Shown: positions 17,519 to 26,932, counted from the first letter of the stretch. The stretch is 64,000 nt of DNA from Pseudotabrizicola sediminis (GCF_004745575.1 NZ_RPEM01000002.1:186001-250000), one strand, 5' to 3'. Made by a program: numbers and translations. Notes: generated by a model not told the origin, from the letters alone.

Positions 17519-19768
17519 ATGGAACAATTGCCCAGCAAAGAGCAGATCCTGCACTGGATCACCGAAAACCCCGGCCTTCAGGCCAAGCGCGATATTGCGC
17601 GCGCCTTTGGCATCAAGGGGGCGGCGCGGATTGAATTGAAGCGCATTCTGGCCGAGTTGGAGGATGAGGGGCAGGTGGCCAAGAAGGGCCGCAGCTACCG
17701 CGACCCCGAAAGCCTGCCGCCGGTGTCGATCCTGATCATCACCGGGCCGGATGCGCAGGGCGATGTGTTTGCCCGGCCGATGGAATGGGGCGGCGAGGGC
17801 GAGGCCCCGCGCGTGCTGTTCATCGCCAAGAAGGGCGATCCGGCGCTGGCGGCGGGGGACCGGATTCTGGCACGGCTGTCGCCGGTCGATGTGGGCGAAT
17901 ACCAGTATGAGGCGCGGCTGATCCGCCATATCGGCACCAACCCGCTGCGGGTGCTGGGCGTGTTCCGCTCAGGCGCCGAAGGTGGGCGGATTGTGCCCAT
18001 CGACAAGGGGCAGGACAAGGAATGGCGCGTCGGGCGCGACATGACGCTGGGCGCATCGGACGGTGAGCTGGTCGAGGGCGAGGCCATCGGGCGGCGCAAC
18101 ATGGGCCTGCCGCAGGCGCGGATCACCGCCGTTCTGGGCGACCCGTCGGGGCCGCGTGCGGTCAGCCTGATTGCCATCCATCAGCACGGCATCCCCGACC
18201 AGTTCCCCGATGCGGTGATTGCCGAGGCCGACCGGGCAGAGCCTGCGGGGATGGACGGGCGCGAGGATCTTCGGGATCTTGCGCTTTTGACGATCGACCC
18301 CGCCGATGCGCGCGACCGCGATGACGCGGTTTTTGCCGAGCATGACAAGGAACCGGGCAATCCGGGGGGCTTTGTCGTCTGGGTGGCAATTGCCGATGTG
18401 GCCTATTACGTGCGCCCCGGATCGGCGCTGGACCGCGAGGCGCGCAAGCGCGGCAATTCCACCTATTTCCCCGACCGGGTGGTGCCGATGCTGCCCGATA
18501 TTCTGTCGGGCGATCTGTGCAGCCTGCATCAGCACGTGGACCGCGCCTGTCTGGCGGTGCGGATGCGGCTGGATGCGCAAGGGGCCAAGGTCAGCCACCG
18601 CTTTGTGCGCGGGATCATGCGGTCGGTCGCCAGCCTGAGCTATGAACAGGCGCAGGCGGCGATTGATGGCGCCCCGGATGCGGTGACCGAACCGCTGCTG
18701 GAGGGGGTGTTGAAGCCGCTGTATGCCGCCTATGCTGCGACCAAACATGCCCGCGCGCTGCGCCAGCCGCTGGACCTGGACCTGCCGGAGCGCAAGATCG
18801 AGCTGTCTGACAGCGGTGAGGTCAAGGCGGTGTCGTTCAAGGAACGCTTTGACGCGCACCGGCTGATCGAGGAATTCATGATCCTTGCCAATGTGGCGGC
18901 GGCGGAAGAGCTGGTGCGGTTGAAACAGCCGCTGCTGTTCCGGGTGCATGAGGAACCCACGCCCGAAAAGCTGGACAGTCTGCGCGAGGTGGCGGAGGCG
19001 TCGGGCTTTGTGCTGGCCAAGGGGCAGGTGTTGCAGACCCGGCACCTGAACACGCTGCTGGCGGCGGCGCAGGGGACCGAGTTTGACGAATTGCTGAACA
19101 TTTCCACCCTGCGCAGCATGACGCAGGCCTATTATTTCCCGCAGAACTTTGGCCATTTCGGGCTGGCCTTGAAGAATTACGCGCATTTCACCAGCCCCAT
19201 CCGGCGTTATTCCGACCTGATCGTGCACCGGGCGCTGATTGCCGGGCATCGCTGGGGCAAGGATGGCTTGTCGGTGGCGGATGTGGAAACGCTGGAGGAA
19301 ACTGCCAAGCTGATTTCCGACAGCGAGCGGCGCAGCATGGCGGCGGAGCGTGATACGACCGACCGCTACCTTGCCGCCTATCTGGCCGACCGGGTGGGGG
19401 CAGAGTTCACCGGGCGGATTTCCGGCGTGCAGCGCTTTGGCCTGTTCGTGAAGCTGGACGAGACCGGGGCCGACGGGCTGATCCCCATTCGCAGCATCGG
19501 GCGCGAGTTCTTCCATTATGATCAGGACAGCCAGACGCTGACCGGGGCCGATAGCGGCATGACCATCGGCATTGGCCAGCGGGTAACGGTGCGGCTGGCC
19601 GAGGCGACGCCGGTGACGGGCGGCATCACACTGGACCTTTTGAACATCGAGGGCGGGACGATGCCGAAGTCGTCGCCGCGCCGGGGGCGGTTCAATCCGC
19701 GCAAGCCGGGGCAGGCGGCGGCCAAGGACAGCAAGCTGAAACGCAAGGTACTGCGCAAGCGGCGCTAA
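17519..19768 (+). CDS. rnr: Ribonuclease R (RNB-family 3'-5' exonuclease)
   Basis: A 749-residue processive exoribonuclease that degrades structured RNA and acts in rRNA and tmRNA quality control. Domains in order: N-terminal helical or winged region (1-60), cold-shock OB domains (about 60-240), RNB catalytic domain with the DARDRDDAV Asp cluster near residues 261-269 and HFTSPIRRYSDLIVHR near 560-575, then an S1 domain (about 630-710) and a basic tail rich in Arg and Lys. The start follows GGGCTTGGCTC. A weak hairpin follows the stop. Confidence 0.95.
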   Translation: MEQLPSKEQILHWITENPGLQAKRDIARAFGIKGAARIELKRILAELEDEGQVAKKGRSYRDPESLPPVSILIITGPDAQGDVFARPMEWGGEGEAPRVLFIAKKGDPALAAGDRILARLSPVDVGEYQYEARLIRHIGTNPLRVLGVFRSGAEGGRIVPIDKGQDKEWRVGRDMTLGASDGELVEGEAIGRRNMGLPQARITAVLGDPSGPRAVSLIAIHQHGIPDQFPDAVIAEADRAEPAGMDGREDLRDLALLTIDPADARDRDDAVFAEHDKEPGNPGGFVVWVAIADVAYYVRPGSALDREARKRGNSTYFPDRVVPMLPDILSGDLCSLHQHVDRACLAVRMRLDAQGAKVSHRFVRGIMRSVASLSYEQAQAAIDGAPDAVTEPLLEGVLKPLYAAYAATKHARALRQPLDLDLPERKIELSDSGEVKAVSFKERFDAHRLIEEFMILANVAAAEELVRLKQPLLFRVHEEPTPEKLDSLREVAEASGFVLAKGQVLQTRHLNTLLAAAQGTEFDELLNISTLRSMTQAYYFPQNFGHFGLALKNYAHFTSPIRRYSDLIVHRALIAGHRWGKDGLSVADVETLEETAKLISDSERRSMAAERDTTDRYLAAYLADRVGAEFTGRISGVQRFGLFVKLDETGADGLIPIRSIGREFFHYDQDSQTLTGADSGMTIGIGQRVTVRLAEATPVTGGITLDLLNIEGGTMPKSSPRRGRFNPRKPGQAAAKDSKLKRKVLRKRR

Positions 19769-19790
19769 CGGCGGCGAAGGGGTGTTGCGC

Positions 19791-19812
19791 GGTGAGGGGG
19801 CGCAACCCCCTC
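19791..19812 (+). terminator. Hairpin downstream of rnr
   Basis: GGTGAGGGGG (19791-19800) pairs with CCCCCTCGCC (19806-19815) around the loop CGCAA, with one G-T wobble. It is followed by only a short pyrimidine run (CTTCT), so it is a weak terminator candidate between rnr and the SelD-fusion gene. Confidence 0.45.
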
Positions 19813-19870
19813 GCCCTTCTGCGGGGAAGCGCGTAGGGTCGGTGCTGCGCTGACCAGAGAGACCTTTTGC

Positions 19871-22078
19871 ATGCAGATACCGCCGCTTGCCCTGACCCGT
19901 GATATCGTGCTGATCGGCGGCGGGCATGCGCATGCGCTGGTGCTGCGGATGTGGGGGATGGACCCGCTGGCGGGGGCGCGGGTGACGGTTGTGAACCCCG
20001 GGCCGGTCGCCCCCTACACCGGCATGTTGCCGGGGGCGATTGCGGGACATTACACGCGCGACGCGATGATGATCGACCTTGTGCGGCTGGCCCGCTTTGC
20101 CGGGGCGCGGGTGATCCTTGACCGCGCCTGCGGCATCGACCGCGCGGCGGGGCAGGTGGTGCTGACCTCGGGGCGGCGGCTGCGCTATGATGTGGCATCC
20201 ATCGACATCGGCATCGCGTCGGATCTGCCCGATGTGCCGGGCTATGCCGAACATGGCGTCGCGGCCAAGCCGTTGGGGGCCTATGCCGCGCGGTGGGAGG
20301 CGTTTGTGGCGGCAGCGGGGTCTGACCCGCAGCTGACCATCATCGGTGCGGGTGTCGGCGGGGTCGAACTGGCGCTGGCCTCGGCGCACCGGTTGCGGGG
20401 TCTGGGGAAGGTGCCCCGCATCACGCTGCTGGACCGGGGGGCAGAGGCGCTTACGGGCGTGTCTGCCGGCACACGGGCCACGCTGCTGGCGGCGTTGCGC
20501 GACCATGGGGTGGCGCTGATCACCGGGGTCAGTGTGGCGCAGGTGTTGGCGGATGCGGTGGTGCTGACCGATGGACGGCGGCTGGCATCGGACTTCACGC
20601 TGTCGGTGGCAGGCGCACGTCCGCAGGACTGGCTGACGCAGACCGGGCTGGCGCTGACCGATGGGTTTGTCGATGTGGGGCCGACGCTGCAAAGCTCGGA
20701 CCCGGCGATTTTTGCAGTGGGGGATTGTGCGCACCTGACCCATGCGCCCCGGCCCAAGGCAGGGGTGTTTGCGGTGCGGGAGGCGCCGTTCCTGCTGCAC
20801 AACCTGCGCGCGGCGGTATCCGGTGGCGCGATGCGCCGATACCGCCCGCAGCGCGATTATCTGAAGCTGGTGTCGGTGGGCGGCAAGACCGCCGTGGCCG
20901 ACAAGTTCGGCCTGCGGGCAGGCGGGGGGTGGCTGTGGGGGGTGAAAGACCGGATCGACGCGAAGTTCATGGCGAAGTTTGCCGCGTATCCGGCGATGGC
21001 CCGGCCTGCGCTGCCGAAGGCGCATGCCTTTGGGATGCGTGAGGCGATGGGCGACAAGCCGATGTGTGGCGGCTGCGGGGCCAAGGTGGGGGCGGGGGCG
21101 TTACGGGTGGCGCTGGGCAATGTGCCCGCGCCGGCGCGGATGGATGTTCTGTCGGGGCCGGGGGATGATGCGGCCCTGCTGCGCGTGGGTGGGCAGGATC
21201 AGGTGATCACCACCGACCATCTGCGCGCCTTTAGCCACGACCCGGCGCTGATGGGTCGGCTGGCGGCGGTGCACGCGCTGGGTGATGTCTGGGCGATGGG
21301 GGCGGACCCGCAGGCGGCGCTGGCGCAGATCACCCTGCCGCGCTTGTCCGATGGGTTGCAGGCCGACATGCTGGCCGAGGTGATGCAGGCAGCGAGCGCC
21401 GTGTTCCGCTCGGCGGGGGCGGATGTGGTGGGCGGGCATTCGTCGGTGGGCGATGAGCTGACCGTGGGCTTCACCGTGACCGGGCTGCTGGCGGGGGCCG
21501 CGCGTACCAAGGGCGGGGCGCGGGAGGGCGATGCGATTGTGCTGACCAAGCCGCTGGGCAGCGGCGTTGTTCTGGCGGCTGAGATGGCGCTGGTGCAGGC
21601 GGATCTGGACCTGACTGGCGGGCTGATGCTGGGCGAGATCTGGGCGGGCGGCATCACCAGCATGGCCCGCCCCCTGGGTCCGGCGGCGGCGATTCTGCGC
21701 GGGCGCGCGCACGCGATGACCGATGTGACCGGCTTTGGTCTGGCGGGGCATTTGTGGGAGATGCTGGAGCCGGAGGGTCTGGGGGCCACGCTGTCGCTGG
21801 CCGATGTGCCGCTGCTGCCGGGGGCCGAAGGGCTGGCGGCGCAGGGTGTGGCGTCAACCCTTGCGCCCGCCAACCGCGCGGCGGTGGGCGGGCAGGTGGA
21901 GGGCGGTTCCGGCCCAAGGCTGGACCTGCTGTTTGACCCGCAGACCTGTGGCGGGTTGCTGGTGTGCCTGCCCGCCGACGCTGTCGATGAGGTGCTGGCC
22001 GCGATGGGCCGCGCCGGGGAATTGGCGGTGGTTATCGGGCAGGTGACGGCAGGGCCGGGGCGGATTGTTCTGCGCTGA
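19871..22078 (+). CDS. selD: FAD-dependent oxidoreductase fused to selenide, water dikinase
   Basis: A 735-residue two-domain protein. Residues 10-345 form an NDH-2-like flavin oxidoreductase with GGGHAHALVL near 16, IIGAGVGGVEL near 157 and FAVGDCAHL near 281. Residues 398-735 form SelD: the catalytic Cys402 and Lys405 in MCGGCGAKV match Cys17 and Lys20 of E. coli SelD, and GPGDDAALL, ADVVGGHSSVGD, MTDVTGFGLAGH and DPQTCGGLLV are all present. SelD makes selenophosphate. The fusion is known in several bacteria; what the flavin domain does is not settled. The convergent MnmH gene uses the product. Confidence 0.93.
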   Translation: MQIPPLALTRDIVLIGGGHAHALVLRMWGMDPLAGARVTVVNPGPVAPYTGMLPGAIAGHYTRDAMMIDLVRLARFAGARVILDRACGIDRAAGQVVLTSGRRLRYDVASIDIGIASDLPDVPGYAEHGVAAKPLGAYAARWEAFVAAAGSDPQLTIIGAGVGGVELALASAHRLRGLGKVPRITLLDRGAEALTGVSAGTRATLLAALRDHGVALITGVSVAQVLADAVVLTDGRRLASDFTLSVAGARPQDWLTQTGLALTDGFVDVGPTLQSSDPAIFAVGDCAHLTHAPRPKAGVFAVREAPFLLHNLRAAVSGGAMRRYRPQRDYLKLVSVGGKTAVADKFGLRAGGGWLWGVKDRIDAKFMAKFAAYPAMARPALPKAHAFGMREAMGDKPMCGGCGAKVGAGALRVALGNVPAPARMDVLSGPGDDAALLRVGGQDQVITTDHLRAFSHDPALMGRLAAVHALGDVWAMGADPQAALAQITLPRLSDGLQADMLAEVMQAASAVFRSAGADVVGGHSSVGDELTVGFTVTGLLAGAARTKGGAREGDAIVLTKPLGSGVVLAAEMALVQADLDLTGGLMLGEIWAGGITSMARPLGPAAAILRGRAHAMTDVTGFGLAGHLWEMLEPEGLGATLSLADVPLLPGAEGLAAQGVASTLAPANRAAVGGQVEGGSGPRLDLLFDPQTCGGLLVCLPADAVDEVLAAMGRAGELAVVIGQVTAGPGRIVLR

Positions 22079-22140
22079 CGGCGCGTGGGGCGGATGCGCT
22101 TCTGGCGGGAGTATTTCAGAAAGGTGCAAACCGGCAGGGG

Positions 22141-23184
22141 TCAGCGCGGGCGGATGGCGTCGGCAATGCGGCGGGCCAGATCGGGCAGGGTGTCGGGGTC
22201 GAGGGTTTGGGTCTGGATCTCTGTGGTGCCTTGCATGCTGCGGGCGCGGTGTTTGGCATAGCGCGGGTCGTAGTGGTGCTGCATCAGGCTGGTGGCGAGG
22301 GCGGCGAACTGGCCGTCGTCGGCCAACGCGCGCCACTCGGCGATGCGTTCCGCCGGATGCGAGGGCTTCAGCCGGTCGATGACCGCGCCAAGGCGCTGGG
22401 CGTCGGCGGCAATATCGGCATAGGCCTGCGTCAGATAGCGGGCACGGGCGGCAAGCGGGGCGGCGATGGCAATGCGCGGCGCCTGCACCATGGCGCGCCA
22501 CAGGTTGGGTGGCAGGCTGAGGCTGCCGATCTTCGAGCTTTCCGCCTCGACCACCACCGGACGGGTGGGGTCTAGCCGGGCCAGGGCCATGGCCAGCTGC
22601 CCTTCAAACCTGCGTTGCGACGGCTGCGCGCCCATGGCCCCGAAGACTGATCCGCGATGGCAGGCCAGCCCTTCAAGGTCGATCACCTGCACCCCCATGT
22701 CCGCCAGATGCGCCAGCACGCTGGTCTTGGCGGTGCCGGTGTTGCCATCAAGCACGATCACCGGGCCGGGGATCGGGGCTTGCAGCGCGTCGACCACCAG
22801 CCGGCGCCAGGTCTTGTAGCCGCCGCTGACAATCTGCACCCGCCAGCCGATCTGCGACAGGATGGTGGCGAAAGACCCCGAGCGCTGGCCGCCGCGCCAG
22901 CAATAGACCAGCGGTTGCCAGCCACCGGGCCGGTTGGCCAGCGGCCCCATCAGGTGCGCGGCAGCATTTTTCGCCACCAGCGCTGCGCCAAGTTTGCGCG
23001 CATCAAAGGGCGAGACCTGTTTGTAGATGGTGCCCACCCGCGCCCGCTCGGCATCATCCAGCACCGGCAGCGAGATCGCGCCGGGCAGATGGTCGTCGGC
23101 AAATTCTGCGGGCGCGCGCACGTCGATGATGTCATCAAAGCGCAAGGCCAGCACATCGGCCAGTGAAGTCAGGTCTACGGCCAT
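22141..23184 (-). CDS. mnmH: tRNA 2-selenouridine synthase MnmH (SelU)
   Basis: A 347-residue enzyme that replaces sulfur of 2-thiouridine with selenium at the wobble U34 of tRNAs for Lys, Glu and Gln, with selenophosphate as donor. The N-terminal rhodanese domain has active Cys95 in YCWRGGQRSGS; the second half is a P-loop domain with GNTGTAKTS (147-155). I chose the ATG at 23184 because the conserved domain begins there; an upstream ATG at 23274 gives a junk-like lead. It converges on the SelD fusion with 62 nt between stops, so selenium supply and use are side by side. Confidence 0.94.
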   Translation of the reverse strand: MAVDLTSLADVLALRFDDIIDVRAPAEFADDHLPGAISLPVLDDAERARVGTIYKQVSPFDARKLGAALVAKNAAAHLMGPLANRPGGWQPLVYCWRGGQRSGSFATILSQIGWRVQIVSGGYKTWRRLVVDALQAPIPGPVIVLDGNTGTAKTSVLAHLADMGVQVIDLEGLACHRGSVFGAMGAQPSQRRFEGQLAMALARLDPTRPVVVEAESSKIGSLSLPPNLWRAMVQAPRIAIAAPLAARARYLTQAYADIAADAQRLGAVIDRLKPSHPAERIAEWRALADDGQFAALATSLMQHHYDPRYAKHRARSMQGTTEIQTQTLDPDTLPDLARRIADAIRPR

Positions 23185-23245
23185 TCTGCCCCCTTTATCG
23201 GCGACAGCTTTAGCGGGTGGTGGGCTGGGTGCAAGGGCGCTCCGG

Positions 23246-23830
23246 TCAGCCCGCCATGGCCGCCACCTTTGCATGGCAGGGGCAGGTTACCAGATGGTCA
23301 TTGACCATGCCGGTCGCCTGCATGAAGGCGTAGACGATGGTCGGGCCGCAAAAGGTGAAGCCTTCGGCCTTCAGCGCCTTTGACATGGCTTGCGAAACAG
23401 GGGTCTGGGCGGGCACCTGTGACAGGGTTTGCCATTGGTTTTGCGGGATCTTTCCGTCCTGAAATGCCCAGATGAAGTTGGAAAACCCGTCCCGCTGGTC
23501 TATCCGCAGAAAGGCCCGGGCCGAGAGAATCGTGCCGGCAATCTTGCCGCGATGCCGCACGATGCCGGGGTTGGCCAGCAGGCGGGTGATGTCATCCTCG
23601 CCCCAATGCGCAATGATGTCCGGCCGAAACCCTTCGAACGCCGTGCGGAAACTGTCGCGCTTTTTCAGGATCGTGATCCAGCTCAGACCCGCCTGAAAGC
23701 CGTCAAGGATCAGCTTTTCCCACAAAGCCCGGCTGTCGCGTTCGGGCACGCCCCATTCATGATCATGATAGTCCACATAAATCTGCTCTGTCCCGCACCA
23801 GCCGCAACGTGTTTGTGCATCGCCGTTCAT
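23246..23830 (-). CDS. tag: DNA-3-methyladenine glycosylase I (Tag)
   Basis: A 194-residue base-excision glycosylase that removes 3-methyladenine from alkylated DNA. It matches E. coli Tag in Zn-ligand order and spacing: Cys9 and His22 in RCGWC...YVDYHDHEW, and His179 and Cys183 in NDHLVTC. GFQAGLSWITILKKRDSFRTAF and NPGIVRHRGKIAGTI are also typical. It lies 61 nt upstream of mnmH on the same strand. Confidence 0.94.
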   Translation of the reverse strand: MNGDAQTRCGWCGTEQIYVDYHDHEWGVPERDSRALWEKLILDGFQAGLSWITILKKRDSFRTAFEGFRPDIIAHWGEDDITRLLANPGIVRHRGKIAGTILSARAFLRIDQRDGFSNFIWAFQDGKIPQNQWQTLSQVPAQTPVSQAMSKALKAEGFTFCGPTIVYAFMQATGMVNDHLVTCPCHAKVAAMAG

Positions 23831-23946
23831 CTTTGGTCACCCGATGTCCCGTCATTCGGACAATTGGAACAAAATGTGAAACTTTACGCAAGATTTACCC
23901 ACGTGGTGCCATCGTCGGCAAGGTTTTGATACAGGGGCGCTGCCTG

Positions 23947-24780
23947 ATGCGACACAACGAAATCCCGCTTCCGGATGTGCCGCTGGCCGCAAGCAGCCCT
24001 TTGGCCGTTGCGGTTTCGGAACGGGACCGTCAGACCATTGCCATGGTGCGCGATGCGATGGGCAAGGGCCGGTTGCGGCTGGCCTATCAACCGGTGGTCC
24101 TGTCCGCCGACACCAGCCGGATCGGGTTTTACGAAGGGTTGATGCGCGTGCTTGACCCGGCAGGCCGCGTTATTCCCGCCCGCGATTTCATGCCTGCGGT
24201 CGAGGCGCATCAGATTGCGCGCGATATTGACTGCGCCGCGCTGACCATGGGGCTGGCGACATTGGTGCAGCAACCGCAGATCCGTCTGGCGGTCAACATG
24301 TCGGCCCGGTCCATCGGCTATCCGAAATGGACCGCCATTCTGCGCAGCATCCTGCGCGCGCATCCCGGTGTGGGGGAACGACTGATTCTGGAAATCACCG
24401 AAAGCTCTGCCATTCTGATGCCGGAAATCGTGGTCGCCTTCATGGAAAGTCTGCATGCCGAAGGCATTGCCTTTGCGATGGATGATTTTGGCGAAGGCTT
24501 TACCGCCATTCGTTATTTCAAGGAATTCTCTTTTGATATCGTCAAGATCAGCGGTCATTTCATTCGGAACATCCATGCGGATGCCGACAATCAGGTGGTG
24601 ACGGCGGCCCTTCTGGCGATTGCGCGGCAGTTCGACATGATGTGCGTGGCCGAATCTGTCGAACTTCTTGCCGATGCCGAGTATCTGCAGGCGCTGGGGG
24701 TGGATTGTATGCAGGGCTACCTGTTTGGCATGCCAACAGTGCTGCCGGACTGGGCCGCCAAAGACCGCCACCTTGCCTGA
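23947..24780 (+). CDS. EAL-domain protein (c-di-GMP phosphodiesterase-like)
   Basis: A 277-residue single EAL domain, no membrane segment or sensor domain. The usual EAL triad is EGL (FYEGLMRV), but the catalytic Glu is kept, as are the Asn of VNMSARS, the Glu of LEITESSA, the Asp pair of MDDFGEG, Lys of IVKIS and Glu of AESVE. Loop 6 is altered (DFGEGFTAIRYF rather than DFGTGYSS). So it may hydrolyse c-di-GMP or only bind it. The ATG at 23947 follows CAGGGG at about nine bases. No GGDEF partner is nearby. Confidence 0.85.
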   Translation: MRHNEIPLPDVPLAASSPLAVAVSERDRQTIAMVRDAMGKGRLRLAYQPVVLSADTSRIGFYEGLMRVLDPAGRVIPARDFMPAVEAHQIARDIDCAALTMGLATLVQQPQIRLAVNMSARSIGYPKWTAILRSILRAHPGVGERLILEITESSAILMPEIVVAFMESLHAEGIAFAMDDFGEGFTAIRYFKEFSFDIVKISGHFIRNIHADADNQVVTAALLAIARQFDMMCVAESVELLADAEYLQALGVDCMQGYLFGMPTVLPDWAAKDRHLA

Positions 24781-24815
24781 CGCTTGCCCTTGATGACGTA
24801 AGGTCACACCGGCAC

Positions 24816-24830
24816 CGCAAGAATCTTGCG
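24816..24830. promoter_or_regulatory. 15-bp palindrome upstream of phaA (candidate operator)
   Basis: CGCAAGAATCTTGCG is a perfect seven-base inverted repeat around a single central A, 81 nt before the phaA start. Wider flanks GCACC (24812-24816) and GGTGC (24835-24839) can also pair. A near-identical 15-mer occurs ahead of phaB at 26116-26130. The shared sequence suggests a common regulator such as PhaR, but this is inference. Confidence 0.45.
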
Positions 24831-24910
24831 CTTTGGTGCACAGCGGCTTAGGTCAAAAGAGAAGGCAGGGGAAAGGCCCTCTGTCGCCTTGGCCTAGGGA
24901 GAGAGATCGT

Positions 24911-26083
24911 ATGACCAATGTCGTAATCGTTGCCGCGGGGCGGACCGCAGTGGGCAGCTTCAATGGCGCTTTTGCCAATGTGCCTGCGCATGATCTGGGG
25001 GCCGCCGTGATTTCAGGCGTGGTAGAGCGTGCCGGGATCGACAAGGCCGAGGTTGAGGAAACCATTCTGGGTCAGGTGCTGACCGCAGGTCAGGGCCAGA
25101 ACCCCGCGCGGCAGGCCCATATCAAGGCCGGTCTGGCGAAAGAGGCCAGCGCATGGTCGCTGAACCAGGTCTGCGGCTCGGGCCTGCGGGCGGTGGCGCT
25201 GGGGGCGCAGCATGTGCAGCTGGGCGATGCGCGCATCGTTGTGGCCGGGGGGCAGGAAAACATGTCGCTGTCGCCCCATGTCGCGCATCTGCGCGCCGGG
25301 CAGAAGATGGGCGATCTGAATTTCATCGATTCGATGATCCGCGATGGCTTGTGGGATGCCTTCAACGGCTATCACATGGGCCAGACGGCGGAAAACGTCG
25401 CCAACCAGTGGCAGATTTCGCGCGACATGCAGGACCAGTTCGCGCTGGAAAGCCAGAACAAGGCCGAAGCCGCGCAAAAGGCCGGCAAGTTCGCCGATGA
25501 GATCATCGCCTATACGGTAAAGGCCCGCAAAGGCGATACGGTGGTGGATCAGGACGAATACATCCGCCACGGTGCCACGCTGGACAGCATGGCAAAGCTG
25601 CGCCCGGCCTTCGCCAAGGATGGTTCGGTGACGGCGGGCAACGCCTCGGGCCTGAATGACGGGGCCGCCGCCGTGCTGATCATGTCGGAAGAAGAGGCGG
25701 CCAAGCGCGGGCTGACCGTGATCGCCCGGATCGCATCCTATGCCACCGCCGGGCTTGACCCGTCGATCATGGGTGTCGGCCCGATCCATGCGTCGCGCAA
25801 GGCGCTGCAAAAGGCGGGCTGGTCGGTCGGCGACCTTGATCTGGTCGAGGCGAACGAGGCGTTTGCCGCACAGGCCTGTGCCGTGAACAAGGACATGGGC
25901 TGGGACCCGTCGATCGTGAACGTCAACGGCGGTGCCATTGCCATCGGCCACCCGATCGGGGCGAGCGGTTGCCGCATCCTGAACACGCTGCTGCATGAAA
26001 TGGCGCGGCGCGATGCGAAAAAGGGTCTGGCGACCCTGTGCATCGGCGGGGGCATGGGCGTTGCCATGTGTCTGGAGCGCTAA
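24911..26083 (+). CDS. phaA: Acetyl-CoA acetyltransferase (beta-ketothiolase) PhaA
   Basis: Condenses two acetyl-CoA to acetoacetyl-CoA, the first step of polyhydroxybutyrate synthesis. The 390-residue biosynthetic thiolase has nucleophile Cys88 in [14 protein letters not shown], His347 in GHPIGASG and Cys377 in [11 protein letters not shown]. The ATG at 24911 follows GGAGAG by about eight bases. The phaB gene is 104 nt downstream, the standard pair. No phaC synthase is in the window. Confidence 0.96.
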   Translation: MTNVVIVAAGRTAVGSFNGAFANVPAHDLGAAVISGVVERAGIDKAEVEETILGQVLTAGQGQNPARQAHIKAGLAKEASAWSLNQVCGSGLRAVALGAQHVQLGDARIVVAGGQENMSLSPHVAHLRAGQKMGDLNFIDSMIRDGLWDAFNGYHMGQTAENVANQWQISRDMQDQFALESQNKAEAAQKAGKFADEIIAYTVKARKGDTVVDQDEYIRHGATLDSMAKLRPAFAKDGSVTAGNASGLNDGAAAVLIMSEEEAAKRGLTVIARIASYATAGLDPSIMGVGPIHASRKALQKAGWSVGDLDLVEANEAFAAQACAVNKDMGWDPSIVNVNGGAIAIGHPIGASGCRILNTLLHEMARRDAKKGLATLCIGGGMGVAMCLER

Positions 26084-26106
26084 GACAATTCGTCGCTGCA
26101 ACTGCA

Positions 26107-26139
26107 CAATGGGCGCGCAATAATCTTGCGCGCCCATTG
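26107..26139. promoter_or_regulatory. Perfect 14-bp inverted repeat between phaA and phaB
   Basis: CAATGGGCGCGCAA (26107-26120) and TTGCGCGCCCATTG (26126-26139) are fully complementary around the loop TAATC. There is no T tract, so it is not a classic terminator. The central 15 nt, 26116-26130, differ at one base from the palindrome ahead of phaA. It could be an operator, an mRNA processing site, or an attenuator between the two genes. Confidence 0.5.
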
Positions 26140-26187
26140 GCTTAGCGATACGTATATTTCAAGAGATGCCAGAATAGGGAGGATACC

Positions 26188-26913
26188 ATGGCTCGTGTTG
26201 CATTGGTTACGGGGGGCTCGCGCGGGATTGGCGCGGCGATTTCCGTGGCGCTGAAAGCCGCTGGCTACACTGTTGCCGCGAATTACGCCGGCAATGAAGA
26301 GGCGGCGAACGCCTTTACCGAAAAGACCGGGATTCCGACCTATAAATGGTCCGTTGCTGATTATGACGCCTGCGCCGCCGGCATCAAACAGGTCGAGGCG
26401 GATCTGGGTCCGGTCGATGTGCTGGTCAACAATGCAGGCATCACCCGTGATGCGATGTTCCACAAGATGACCCCCGCCCAGTGGAAAGAGGTGATCGACA
26501 CCAATCTGAGCGGGCTGTTCAACATGACCCATCCGCTGTGGTCGGGCATGCGTGACCGCAAGTTTGGCCGGGTGATCAGCATTTCCTCGATCAACGGACA
26601 GAAGGGGCAGGCCGGTCAGGCCAACTATTCCGCCGCAAAATCGGGCGATCTGGGCTTTACCAAGGCGCTGGCACAAGAAGGCGCGCGCGCCGGCATCACG
26701 GTCAACGCCATCTGCCCCGGCTATATCGGCACCGAGATGGTCCGCGCGATCGACGAAAAGGTGCTGAACGAGCGGATCATTCCGCAAATCCCGGTGGGCC
26801 GTCTGGGCGAACCCGAAGAAATCGCGCGCTGCGTGGTGTTTCTGGCCGCCGACGACGCGGGCTTTATCACGGGTGCCACCATCACCGCGAACGGCGGTCA
26901 GTATTTCGTCTGA
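26188..26913 (+). CDS. phaB: Acetoacetyl-CoA reductase PhaB
   Basis: Reduces acetoacetyl-CoA to (R)-3-hydroxybutyryl-CoA with NADPH for PHB synthesis. The 241-residue SDR has TGGSRGIG at 8-15, NNAG at 81-84, catalytic Ser134, Tyr147 and Lys151 (QANYSAAKSG) and the family INGQKGQAGQANYSAAKSG stretch. Start follows TAGGGAGGATACC. A bidirectional terminator follows. Confidence 0.96.
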   Translation: MARVALVTGGSRGIGAAISVALKAAGYTVAANYAGNEEAANAFTEKTGIPTYKWSVADYDACAAGIKQVEADLGPVDVLVNNAGITRDAMFHKMTPAQWKEVIDTNLSGLFNMTHPLWSGMRDRKFGRVISISSINGQKGQAGQANYSAAKSGDLGFTKALAQEGARAGITVNAICPGYIGTEMVRAIDEKVLNERIIPQIPVGRLGEPEEIARCVVFLAADDAGFITGATITANGGQYFV

Positions 26914-26932
26914 TCCGTCCGGGCAAAATGAA

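Noticed and set aside
17969-21025. Very long minus-strand open frame (about 1018 codons) antisense to rnr and the SelD fusion
   Set aside because: Rich in Pro, Arg and His with no domain pattern; a typical shadow of GC-rich coding DNA. The plus-strand genes have intact motifs.
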